Of a stretch of 64,000 nt of DNA, positions 32,506-40,530 are shown one piece after another. The notes beneath the pieces were generated by a model. That model was given only the letters and a program-made list of their open reading frames with translations, was not told the DNA's origin and made no database searches. Position 1 is the stretch's first letter, and each line of letters starts with the position of its first letter. The translations under genes and the position numbers were made by a program. Source of the stretch: Rhodococcoides fascians NBRC 12155 = LMG 3623 (GTDB lineage: Bacteria > Actinomycetota > Actinomycetes > Mycobacteriales > Mycobacteriaceae); assembly GCF_001894785.1 (NCBI RefSeq), contig NZ_BCWW01000001.1, positions 558,001-622,000 on the forward strand. The letters run 5' to 3'.

Positions 32506-33435
32506 ATGGAACTGAGGCATCTTCATCAGTTCGTCGCCGTGGCCGAGACCTGTCACTTCGGTCAGGCGGCCAAACGTCTGCATCTGGCGCAGCCGGCGTT
32601 GTCTCAGTCGGTCCGACAGCTCGAGGCCGAACTGGGCGTCACCCTGCTCACCCGAACCACGCGTCAAGTGAGCCTGACTCCGGCGGGGGAGTTCTTCTAC
32701 CGCGAGACCGTCCGCAACCTCGACAATCTCGAACGCAGCAACCGCGGTGTCCGACGCATCGCCGATGGCCGGTACGGGTTGGTACGTATCGGCTTCACCG
32801 GCACGGCGGCATTCGATCAGCTGCCGCCGATCGCCCGTGCGATCAAGCAGCGCCTTCCCGGGATCGCGCTCGAAATTCACGGGGATCTGTTGACCCCCGC
32901 TCAGGTGGAGGGATTGCGGTCGGAGCAGCTCGACGTCGCGGTTCTGCGGCCACCCGTGGCAGGTGACGACCTCGTCGTACGCACCATCACCACCGAGTCG
33001 CTGCTGCTTGCGGTGCCCGTCGATCACCGGTACGCCACCGAGGCAGCGCTCGGTATGGCCGACCTCATGTACGAGGACTTCGTGATGTACGCGGACACGC
33101 ATTCGGTGATGAACGACGCCGTGGTGCGTAGTTGTCGCGCAGCGGGTTTCAGTCCTCGTCGTGAACACGAAGCCCCGGACACCTCGGTTCTGCTGGCGCT
33201 CGTCGCGGCCGGGTTGGGTGTGGCATTGGTTCCCGAATCCGTCCGCGCTCTGCAGTTGAACGGCGTCTTGTTCCGCGACATCGCCGGAGCGAGCACGATA
33301 GACCTGGCATTGGCGTGGCACCGCGACCGACCGTCGGCACTCGTCGATGCGCTGGTCGCAGCGTTGGAGGACGCGGGAGTGCTCCCTCCGCTCGAACTAT
33401 CCGTACCGCCTGCTCAGTCGAAGGACACGTTGTGA
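32506..33435 (+). CDS. catR: LysR-family regulator of the catechol operon
   Basis: A 309-residue LysR-type regulator. MELRHLHQFVAVAETCHFGQ and AAKRLHLAQPALSQSVRQLE form the winged helix, and TTRQVSLTPAGEFFYRET closes it; the rest is the two-lobed effector domain. It resembles CatR/BenM, which respond to cis,cis-muconate. GACAGGAGG at 32491-32499 precedes the ATG. Its TGA overlaps the GTG of catB, so regulator and enzymes share a transcript. In many bacteria catR is divergent from the enzymes, and in other rhodococci it is IclR-type, so this arrangement is unusual. The gene symbol rests on context. Confidence 0.82.
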   Translation: MELRHLHQFVAVAETCHFGQAAKRLHLAQPALSQSVRQLEAELGVTLLTRTTRQVSLTPAGEFFYRETVRNLDNLERSNRGVRRIADGRYGLVRIGFTGTAAFDQLPPIARAIKQRLPGIALEIHGDLLTPAQVEGLRSEQLDVAVLRPPVAGDDLVVRTITTESLLLAVPVDHRYATEAALGMADLMYEDFVMYADTHSVMNDAVVRSCRAAGFSPRREHEAPDTSVLLALVAAGLGVALVPESVRALQLNGVLFRDIAGASTIDLALAWHRDRPSALVDALVAALEDAGVLPPLELSVPPAQSKDTL

Positions 33436-34535
33436 AAATCGTTTCTGTGGAGGCTATCCCGTACTCGATTCCGTATCGAAAGCCGCTGAAGTTCGCCAGC
33501 GGCGAGGTCGATGCCGCCGACCACGTTCTCGTACGCGTTCATACCGACGACGGTGTCGTCGGAGTCGCCGACGCTCCGCCTCGGCCGTTCACGTACGGCG
33601 AGACCCAGCGCGGGGTGGTGGCGGTAATCGAGACCCTGTTCGCGCCGGCCGTCGTGGGACTGCCGCTCACCTCGAGGGAGGTGGTCAATGCCAAACTTGC
33701 TCGTACAGTGGGTAATCCGGTTGCCAAATCTGCCGTGGACATGGCCATCTGGGATGCGCTCGGGCAGACACTCGACCTACCCGTTACCGAACTCCTCGGC
33801 GGCTACACCGACCGTATGCGGGTGAGCCACATGCTCGGATTCGACACGCCTGCAGCGATGGTCGACGAGGCGAGTCGGATGCGAGAGACATACGGCATCG
33901 GAGTCTTCAAGGTCAAAGTCGGGCGAAGGCCCGTAGAGCTCGACACCGCCGTGGTCCGCGCACTGCGAGAGGGGCTCGGTGAGACGGTCGAACTGTACGT
34001 CGACGGCAATCGCGGATGGACCGCTGCCGAATCTGCGCGTGCCATGAAAGAGATGTCGGATCTGGGGCTCACTCTTGCCGAGGAACTGTGCCCGGCCGAC
34101 GACGTCCTCGGGCGTCGTTGGCTGGTACAGCAACTCGATGTTCCGTTCGTTGCCGACGAATCGGCGACGACCCCGTCGGAGGTCACTCGCGAGATCCTCG
34201 GTGGGTCCGCAACGGCCGTCAGTATCAAGACCGCTCGCACCGGATTCACCCGCTCGCTCCGCACTCATCACCTGTGCGAAGGGCTCGGTGTCGACGTGGT
34301 GATGGGAAACCAGATCGACGGCCAGCTCGGCACAGCCTGCACCGTCGCCTTCGGCGCGGCCTTCGACCTCACCTCACGCCGAGCAGGCGAGCTGTCGAAC
34401 TTCCTCGACATGAGCGACGACCTGCTGACCGAAAGCCTCGTCATCCGCGACGGCGAACTGCACGTACTGCCGGGCTCGGGCCTCGGCGTGCGTATCGACC
34501 CCGACAAACTCGCGAAATACCGCACCGACCACTGA
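33432..34535 (+). CDS. catB: Muconate cycloisomerase
   Basis: A 367-residue enolase-superfamily enzyme that turns cis,cis-muconate into muconolactone. The lysine pair KVKVG is in FKVKVGRRPVELD, followed by metal ligands Asp in LYVDGNRGW, Glu in LTLAEELCPAD and Asp in FVADESATTPSE, and the second-side lysine in AVSIKTARTG. The GTG start at 33432 overlaps the LysR stop as GTGA; the frame remains open into the regulator, but homology starts here. It is followed by catA and catC. A syn-lactonising MLE of the catechol branch fits the neighbours better than other members of the superfamily. Confidence 0.93.
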   Translation: MKIVSVEAIPYSIPYRKPLKFASGEVDAADHVLVRVHTDDGVVGVADAPPRPFTYGETQRGVVAVIETLFAPAVVGLPLTSREVVNAKLARTVGNPVAKSAVDMAIWDALGQTLDLPVTELLGGYTDRMRVSHMLGFDTPAAMVDEASRMRETYGIGVFKVKVGRRPVELDTAVVRALREGLGETVELYVDGNRGWTAAESARAMKEMSDLGLTLAEELCPADDVLGRRWLVQQLDVPFVADESATTPSEVTREILGGSATAVSIKTARTGFTRSLRTHHLCEGLGVDVVMGNQIDGQLGTACTVAFGAAFDLTSRRAGELSNFLDMSDDLLTESLVIRDGELHVLPGSGLGVRIDPDKLAKYRTDH

Positions 34536-34578
34536 TCTTCAGCCCCCAAGAACGCAACTGTGAGCCAAGGAGTTCTCC

Positions 34579-35445
34579 ATGAGCATCGACCACGCACCCT
34601 CGACGGAATCCGCTACCGAGGTGGCCACCGCAGCCGCGTCGGGGGCGAACGCCACCGAGCGTTTCACCTCCGACAAGCAGGCAGCCGCCGACACCCCGCC
34701 GGAGCGAGTCAGTCTGCTTGCTCGACAGGTCATTTCGGCAATCCATGACACGATTCGCGAACACAAGGTCACATACGACGAGTACAACGCCCTCAAGGCC
34801 TGGCTGATCAACGTCGGTCAGACCGGTGAGTGGCCGCTGTTCCTCGACGTCTGGGTAGAGCACGTCGTCGAAGAAGTTGCCGGCGAAACCCGTGAAGGCA
34901 GCAAGGGCACCATCGAAGGTCCGTACTACGTTCCAAATGCCCCGGAACTCGGGTCGGCCGCGATCCTGCCCACTCGCGACGGCGAACAGGGCACACCGCT
35001 GCTGTTCCAAGGTCAGGTCACGAGCGTCGACGGTAGCCCGCTGCCGCATGCGGTCATCGAGATCTGGCACGCCGATTCCGACGGCTTCTACTCGCAGTTC
35101 GCGCCCGGAATCCCGGAGTGGAATCTGCGCGGCACGGTCACGGCAGACGATCAGGGCAACTTCTGGATCCACACGATGAAGCCCGCCCCGTACCAGATCC
35201 CGACCGACGGGGCCTGCGGCAAGCTGATCTCCGCGGCCGGCTGGCACCCGTGGCGTCCTGCACACCTGCACCTCAAAGTTGCGGCTGCCGGGCATCAGCA
35301 GATCACCACCCAGCTCTATTTCCCGGGCGACGCACACAACGACGACGACGTCGCCAACGCCGTCAAGCCCGAACTGATCCTCGATCCTCGGGAAGTCGAC
35401 GGCGGCCAAGAAGTGACGTACAACTTCGTACTCGACAAGGGCTGA
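34579..35445 (+). CDS. catA: Catechol 1,2-dioxygenase (intradiol)
   Basis: A 288-residue non-haem Fe(III) dioxygenase that opens catechol between the hydroxyls to cis,cis-muconate. The N-terminal helical dimer domain (about residues 30-105) is followed by the catalytic barrel. Iron ligands are two tyrosines, in EGPYYVPNAPEL and KPAPYQIPTDG, and two histidines, in PWRPAHLHLKV. AAGGAG at 34567-34572 precedes the ATG by six bases. It is 43 bases after catB and 5 bases before catC. Confidence 0.97.
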   Translation: MSIDHAPSTESATEVATAAASGANATERFTSDKQAAADTPPERVSLLARQVISAIHDTIREHKVTYDEYNALKAWLINVGQTGEWPLFLDVWVEHVVEEVAGETREGSKGTIEGPYYVPNAPELGSAAILPTRDGEQGTPLLFQGQVTSVDGSPLPHAVIEIWHADSDGFYSQFAPGIPEWNLRGTVTADDQGNFWIHTMKPAPYQIPTDGACGKLISAAGWHPWRPAHLHLKVAAAGHQQITTQLYFPGDAHNDDDVANAVKPELILDPREVDGGQEVTYNFVLDKG

Positions 35446-35450
35446 GCCAT

Positions 35451-35735
35451 ATGCTTTTTGCCGTGAAGATGCACGTCGCATTGCCGCAGGACCTCGATGC
35501 GGACGTACGAGCGGACACCCTCTCCAGGGAGAAGGCGTACTCGCAGCAACTGCAGCGGGATGGGGAGTGGGTGAGCATCTGGCGCATCGTCGGCCAGTAC
35601 TCCAACCTCAGCATCTTCGATGTCCGGGACAACGAGCGGCTCCACGAAATCCTGTGGAATCTCCCACTGTTCCCGTACATGACGATCGAGGTGTCCCCGC
35701 TCGCGCAACACCCGTCGGACATTTCCGCGGGGTGA
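35451..35735 (+). CDS. catC: Muconolactone delta-isomerase
   Basis: A 94-residue isomerase that shifts the double bond of muconolactone to give 3-oxoadipate enol-lactone. MLFAVKMHVALPQDLDADV and LSREKAYSQQLQRDGEWVSI match the family start, and LFPYMTIEVSPLAQHPSDI the end, where the family forms its decamer contacts. It is the last gene of the operon, 5 bases after catA, and ends just before a REP-like hairpin. The 3-oxoadipate enol-lactone hydrolase that comes next in the pathway is not in the window. Confidence 0.96.
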   Translation: MLFAVKMHVALPQDLDADVRADTLSREKAYSQQLQRDGEWVSIWRIVGQYSNLSIFDVRDNERLHEILWNLPLFPYMTIEVSPLAQHPSDISAG

Positions 35736-35740
35736 TCGAC

Positions 35741-35805
35741 CCCGCCGAACTCGAAGTTGGGGACGGAATATCCGCAGAATCCGTCCCTAACTGCGAGTTC
35801 GCGGG
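35741..35805. repeat. REP-like hairpin, copy 2 (convergent catC / SGNH gene)
   Basis: Left arm 35741-35767 (core CGCCGAACTCGAAGTT) pairs with right arm 35780-35805 (core CTGCGAGTTCGCGGG) with one bulge, two mismatches and a 12-base loop. The left arm closely matches that of the hairpin at 28546-28607. The right arm runs into the last codons of the minus-strand gene. As before, it separates convergent transcription units. Confidence 0.72.
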
Positions 35806-36932
35806 AAGATCCGGTCGACGACGCGTTCGGCGATCAGCTCATGCGTCGACTGGTCGGGGTGCAGCCTATCCGGCAACGGGTGGTCCTCGACATCGTTGTC
35901 TCCGTACAGTTCTCGGCCGTCCAGGTAATGAAGGTGGGGGTCCGCGGTGGCGCGCTCGGACACGATGCGGGCGAGTTCCTCGCGGATCACGGTCAGAGTC
36001 AGCTTTCCGGCACGCACCTCGGCGGGATCACCCGTCGCTGCGAATTTCACCGTGCCCGATGCCAAGGCCGCCGGATCGAATGCACCTGGGCCGGGGGTGT
36101 TCTCGTGGATGGGGCACAGGAGCGCGGAGATCACGAACAGTGGGGTGTGGGGGTGACCATCGCGGATGGTGTCGAGAAATCCGTGCACCGCGGAGGTGAA
36201 TGCGCGTAGCCGCATCACGTCGGAGTTGACGAGGTTGATTCCGATCTCGAGGCTGATGAGGTCGGCGGGCGCGTCCCGAATGGCCGTCGCTACGAAGTGA
36301 TCGAGCAGTGCGCTTCCGCCGAAACCCAGATTGCGCAGTTGCACACCGGCTGTCGCGGCGGCGAGGGCCGTCCAGGTGGTGCTGGGCCCTGTGGCGTTGG
36401 ACCCCTGACTGATGGAGCTGCCGTAGTCGATCCAGATCGGTCGGGTGTCGACGACGGGTGAGACAGCGGCGTCGGTACGCAGCGCGACCAGCTCGATGAT
36501 TTCGTTGTGCGGCAACCAGATTTCGACGTGTTTGTCGGTTGCGGACAGCCCGGAGAACCGCGCGACACCAGTCGGCTCGACCTGATCGGTGACCGACCCC
36601 GTCGCCATGTCGATGGTCGTGGTGATGCCACCCGTCGTCGAAACGCGCTCGATGAGGACGCCGTCGATTCGCAGGTCGAACAGCCCGGCCGGCCGCGGCG
36701 GGAGGCCCAGGAATGTGCGACGGGTCGCCACCGCCTCGATCTCGATGATGGTGGCGGTCGTGGTGAAGACCAACCGAACTCCGGACGGCTGAGATTCCGC
36801 CATCGTGAGCTGGGGGTCGGTGAAGCGCTGACGAGCTGCGCGTGGCAGGCGATGAGGAAGCACGCCGTTGTCGGTTCGTTCCAGCTCGGCCGCGCCGTGC
36901 AGAAGTGTGTCGGAGATGTCGGTAGTGATCAT
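35787..36932 (-). CDS. SGNH/GDSL-like hydrolase
   Basis: A 381-residue protein with an N-terminal beta-rich region (about residues 1-165) and a C-terminal SGNH hydrolase domain. Block I is IDYGSSISQGSN, where the usual GDS is GSS but the nucleophilic serine position is kept; block II is LGFGGSALLD, block III EIGINLVN, and block V DRLHPDQS with the catalytic Asp and His. It is probably a carbohydrate or acyl esterase; no signal peptide is visible. The ATG at 36932 was chosen because the frame upstream runs through an AT-rich promoter with a perfect palindrome. It is divergent from an amidase gene. Confidence 0.78.
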   Translation of the reverse strand: MITTDISDTLLHGAAELERTDNGVLPHRLPRAARQRFTDPQLTMAESQPSGVRLVFTTTATIIEIEAVATRRTFLGLPPRPAGLFDLRIDGVLIERVSTTGGITTTIDMATGSVTDQVEPTGVARFSGLSATDKHVEIWLPHNEIIELVALRTDAAVSPVVDTRPIWIDYGSSISQGSNATGPSTTWTALAAATAGVQLRNLGFGGSALLDHFVATAIRDAPADLISLEIGINLVNSDVMRLRAFTSAVHGFLDTIRDGHPHTPLFVISALLCPIHENTPGPGAFDPAALASGTVKFAATGDPAEVRAGKLTLTVIREELARIVSERATADPHLHYLDGRELYGDNDVEDHPLPDRLHPDQSTHELIAERVVDRIFPRTRS

Positions 36933-37007
36933 GGTGGTCTCGATCTGTGGAGTGTCGGGCTGAGGTAAGGGCAGCTGGCGCACCTGCCTTCCTATATGAA
37001 CCGTATA

Positions 37008-37030
37008 TTTGCCTAATGCATTTAGGCAAA
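37008..37030. promoter_or_regulatory. Perfect palindrome in the divergent SGNH/amidase promoter
   Basis: TTTGCCTAA (37008-37016), TGCAT, TTAGGCAAA (37022-37030): a perfect 9-5-9 inverted repeat in an AT-rich 141-base gap. The amidase starts 44 bases downstream. No regulator gene is adjacent, so the protein that binds it must be encoded elsewhere. Confidence 0.6.
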
Positions 37031-37073
37031 CCGTTTCGCACACGGATTGGCCGCACGTAATTAAGGTGGCCAC

Positions 37074-38558
37074 ATGCGCATCGACGAGTATCGGACGTAC
37101 GACGGCCTCGGGCTGGCCGAGTTGGTCTCCACAGGCGATGTCACCCCGCGTGAACTTCTCGATTGCGCACTGGAGCAGGCGAAGTCGGTGAACCCGGGTC
37201 TCAACGCGATCGTGCGCCCGATGCGCGAGGAGGCCGAGCAGCGGCTGGCCGGAACGCTGGAAGGCCCGTTCGCCGGGGTGCCGTTTCTGATCAAGGACCT
37301 GTCGCAGGATTACGCGGGGCTGCCCACGTCCAGTGGTTCGCGCGCACTCACCGAGCTGCCGATGCCCGAACACGCGACGGTGGTTCAGCGCTGGCTCGAC
37401 GCCGGCCTGGTCATCTTCGGTAAGACGAACACCCCGGAGTTCGGTGCCAAGGGAATCACCGAGCCGGCAGTGTTCGGCCCGGCTCGAAACCCGTGGGACC
37501 GCAGCAGAACTCCCGGTGGTTCGTCGGGTGGCTCCGCCGCGGCGGTCGCGGCCGGGATCGCGCCGGTGGCGGGAGCGAACGACGGCGGCGGCTCGATCCG
37601 CATTCCGGCGGCCTGCTGTGGACTCGTCGGGCTCAAGCCCGGCCGCGGGCTGGTGCCGTCGGGACCGACGTTCGGCGAGCCGATGCACGGGGCCGCAGTA
37701 CAGGGCGTGGTGTCGAGATCGGTCCGCGACACCGCCGCGATGCTCGATGTACTCGCCGGTGGTGAGCCGACGTCGGGATACTCGTCGACGCCGCCGCCCG
37801 ACGGGTTCCTGTCTCGGATGGACACCGACCCGCGGCCGTTACGGATCGGCATGTACGCCGCGACCTCGGTGAATCCGTCTCCGGCCCCGGAGGCGATCGC
37901 TGCGATGGAATCGGCGGCAACGACGCTCGGCGAACTGGGCCATACCGTCGAACTCCTCGAGGCCCCGCCGTTCGACGACGCGGCGCTCAACCGCGAATTC
38001 CTGCTCGCCTGGTTCACGTACCTGGCGTGGGAAATGGAAGAGGTCAAGCGCAGAACCGGGTGCGGTGACGACGCATTCGAGCGGGACACCCGAATCATGG
38101 CCGCGCTCGGCCGATCCGCGAGCGGAGTCGACTACCTCGATGCGGTGGAGGGACGACACGTGCACGTGCGGGCCCTGGCCACCTACTTCGAGACGTACGA
38201 CCTGCTGCTGACCCCGACTCTGGCCGAGCTGCCCCCGAAGATCGGGGCGTTCGAGCTCGCGAAGCCGCTGCAGTTGGCATCGGACTTGCTGTTGCGCAGC
38301 CGAACTGCGGGAATGCTCAAGTACACCGGCATCGTGGATCAAATGATCGACGAGAACATCTCGTGGATCCCGTACACCCAGACCGCCAACGTCACCGGGC
38401 GTCCCGCCCTGTCCGTTCCGCTGCACTGGACGAGCTCAGGTCTGCCCATGGGCGCACACTTTCTCGCCCCGCTGGGCGGGGAGGGGCTGCTCGTCCAACT
38501 CGCAGCGCAGTTGGAACGAGCAGTGCCCTGGGCTCATCGCTACAGCGACATCGGCTGA
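37074..38558 (+). CDS. Amidase-signature family hydrolase
   Basis: A 494-residue amidase. The Ser-cis-Ser-Lys triad is complete: Lys in VPFLIKDLSQDYAG, the cis-Ser and nucleophile in RTPGGSSGGSAAA and GANDGGGSIRIPAACCG. PYTQTANVTGRPALSVPLHW and LPMGAHFLAPLGGEGLLVQL near the C-terminus are typical of the 6-aminohexanoate-cyclic-dimer hydrolase and aryl-acylamidase branch. AAGGTGG at 37063-37069 precedes the ATG closely. It could release an acid and ammonia from an amide or open a cyclic amide; GatA is unlikely because no gatB or gatC is present. Tandem 13-base repeats run across its stop codon. Confidence 0.9.
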   Translation: MRIDEYRTYDGLGLAELVSTGDVTPRELLDCALEQAKSVNPGLNAIVRPMREEAEQRLAGTLEGPFAGVPFLIKDLSQDYAGLPTSSGSRALTELPMPEHATVVQRWLDAGLVIFGKTNTPEFGAKGITEPAVFGPARNPWDRSRTPGGSSGGSAAAVAAGIAPVAGANDGGGSIRIPAACCGLVGLKPGRGLVPSGPTFGEPMHGAAVQGVVSRSVRDTAAMLDVLAGGEPTSGYSSTPPPDGFLSRMDTDPRPLRIGMYAATSVNPSPAPEAIAAMESAATTLGELGHTVELLEAPPFDDAALNREFLLAWFTYLAWEMEEVKRRTGCGDDAFERDTRIMAALGRSASGVDYLDAVEGRHVHVRALATYFETYDLLLTPTLAELPPKIGAFELAKPLQLASDLLLRSRTAGMLKYTGIVDQMIDENISWIPYTQTANVTGRPALSVPLHWTSSGLPMGAHFLAPLGGEGLLVQLAAQLERAVPWAHRYSDIG

Positions 38559-38590
38559 CAGCTACATCAGCTGACAGACATCGACACCGG

Positions 38591-39643
38591 CTAGCGGGTC
38601 GCTCCGAGCTGGACCTTGCCTGCGATGCCGGACGGACGCTGTCGCACGGTGCCGTCGACGATGTCGACGACTCCGCCTGCCCAGTCGGGATCGGTGTCGG
38701 CTGCGGCCTGAGGATCGGCGTGTGCGTCCGTACCTTCCTCGGCTGCCACCGTGATGGAGCGTTCCAAGGCCTCCCGCACACTGAGCAACGTCGTATCCGG
38801 TTCTGCGAACACGTCCGTCGCGGCATTACCGCGTCGCACGACCATGTCGTGGGTCAGGCTCTCCACCAAAGAGATCACGGTGCCGGGCGGCATCGCGGTG
38901 ATGACTGCGACCGCGCGGCCGACCAGCCCCGTCGGCAGCAGTGGCACCGGAATCTGTGCTCGGCGCAGACCGGCGACGCTGCCGTACGCCTGCAGGAGTT
39001 CCGGGTAGCTCATCGTCTCGGTGCCGCCGATGTCGAACGATCCGGGACGGGCTGTATCGCCGAGGGCGCGGGCGATGATGGCGACGACGTCCACGACGGC
39101 GATCGGCTGCACCTGCCTCCGCATCCACGTCGGAATCGGCGTCACCGGCAGTCGCTCGGTCATGCGTCGCACCAACTCGAACGACGTCGATCCGGAACCG
39201 AGGATGATGGCGGCCCGGAGGACGGTGGCATCGACGGAACTGTCGAGGAACGCCTCCTCGACCTGCAGCCGTGAGCGCAGGTGATCCGACAGTGGAGTGC
39301 CGTCGTCGGGAATCAGACCGGACAGGTAGACGATTCGTTGGAGCCCGTTGCGTTCCGCGGCAGCGGCCATCGACTGCGCGGCGTGGCGATCCTTCTCGAC
39401 GAAATCGCCCTCGTCCATCGAGTGGACCAGGTAGACCACCGCGTCGACGTTCTCGGTAGCGGAGTCGAAGCTGTCGTGGTCGTCGAGGTCGAAGTGCACA
39501 GCCGTCACGTGCGCACCCCAGGCGAAGCGCGACTTCTTCTTGGGGTCACGCATCGCGGCGTGTACCTCGTGGCCCTGTTCGAGAAGCACGGGGATCAGCC
39601 GAGATCCGATGTATCCGGTTGCGCCGGTGACCAGCACTCGCAT
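38591..39643 (-). CDS. NmrA/atypical SDR NAD(P)-binding protein
   Basis: A 350-residue protein beginning MRVLVTGATGYIGSRLIPVL, the dinucleotide loop of extended or atypical SDRs. VDAVVYLVHSMDEGDFVEKD and RIVYLSGLIPDDGTPLSDHL suggest an active-site region, with Ser kept and the usual Tyr-x3-Lys absent; ATVLRAAIILGSGSTSFELV is conserved in the family. The C-terminal 90 residues are family-specific. It may be a reductase of a quinone or lipid, or a redox sensor; nothing in the context decides. It is transcribed toward the amidase and is divergent from the RsbQ-like gene. Confidence 0.75.
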   Translation of the reverse strand: MRVLVTGATGYIGSRLIPVLLEQGHEVHAAMRDPKKKSRFAWGAHVTAVHFDLDDHDSFDSATENVDAVVYLVHSMDEGDFVEKDRHAAQSMAAAAERNGLQRIVYLSGLIPDDGTPLSDHLRSRLQVEEAFLDSSVDATVLRAAIILGSGSTSFELVRRMTERLPVTPIPTWMRRQVQPIAVVDVVAIIARALGDTARPGSFDIGGTETMSYPELLQAYGSVAGLRRAQIPVPLLPTGLVGRAVAVITAMPPGTVISLVESLTHDMVVRRGNAATDVFAEPDTTLLSVREALERSITVAAEEGTDAHADPQAAADTDPDWAGGVVDIVDGTVRQRPSGIAGKVQLGATR

Positions 39644-39723
39644 GAGATTCTCGTTTCTGTAGACAGGGGTCATACCCTGTCCGGGCAGTCTCACTCCCCG
39701 CTTCCGGTGCCGGATGACACACT

Positions 39724-40530
39724 GTGCAGGTGAGTGCGCGCATCAGGAACAACGTGAAAGTCGTCGGAGCTGCCGACGGCCCGGTCGTGATGCTGGCGCA
39801 CGGCTTCGGCTGCGACCAGACGTTGTGGCGAGGCGTCACCGAGATCCTGGCTTCGCGATTCCGGATCGTCCTGTTCGACCACGTGGGGGCCGGGGCATCG
39901 GACCCGGCGGCCTGGGACGCCGAGAGATACGCCCACATGAGCACGTACGCCGCCGACATCGTCGAGATAGCGCAGGAACTCGACCTGACCGACGTCACGT
40001 TGGTCGGTCACTCGGTGGCGTCGATGATGGGGGTGCTGGCCGCCACCGCTGCGCCCGATCGATTCACCAAGCTGATTCTGCTGACTCCGTCCCCCCGGTA
40101 CATCGACGACGGCGACTACCGCGGCGGCTTCAGTGCAGAGGACATCGAGGAACTGCTCGAATCGCTGGACAGCAACTACCTCGGCTGGTCCGCATCGATG
40201 GCATCGGTGGTCGTGAACGCACCCGATCGACCGGAACTCGAGAACATGTGGACCGCGAGCGTGTGCCGAACCGATCCGGCGTGCGCACGGGTGTTCGCCC
40301 GCACCACCTTTCTGTCCGACAATCGGGCGGATCTGCCTGGAGTACCGGTGCCGACGTTGATCATCGACAGTGCGCGCGACTCGCTCGCACCGCCTCAGGT
40401 CGGCCGGTTCGTGCACGAACAGATCCCGGGGAGCGTCCGCATCACGCTCGACGTCAGTGGCCATTGCCCGCAGATCACCGCACCCGAACTGACGGCCGAG
40501 ACCATCGCGGACTTCGTGAGACCGTCGTGA
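39724..40530 (+). CDS. RsbQ-like alpha/beta hydrolase (stress-signalling partner)
   Basis: A 268-residue alpha/beta hydrolase close in layout to RsbQ and the plant KAI2/D14 receptors. IRNNVKVVGAADGPVVMLAH and GFGCDQTLW match the RsbQ start; the nucleophile is Ser in LVGHSVASMMG, the acid Asp in IDSARDSLAPP, the base His in VSGHCPQ. The GTG at 39724 is used here, but the GTG at 39730 is equally possible. Its stop overlaps the start of a PAS-PP2C phosphatase (GTGA). In Bacillus, RsbQ is required for its PAS-PP2C partner RsbP to activate sigma-B under energy stress, and the gene pair here implies the same relationship. The small-molecule ligand is unknown. Confidence 0.88.
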   Translation: MQVSARIRNNVKVVGAADGPVVMLAHGFGCDQTLWRGVTEILASRFRIVLFDHVGAGASDPAAWDAERYAHMSTYAADIVEIAQELDLTDVTLVGHSVASMMGVLAATAAPDRFTKLILLTPSPRYIDDGDYRGGFSAEDIEELLESLDSNYLGWSASMASVVVNAPDRPELENMWTASVCRTDPACARVFARTTFLSDNRADLPGVPVPTLIIDSARDSLAPPQVGRFVHEQIPGSVRITLDVSGHCPQITAPELTAETIADFVRPS

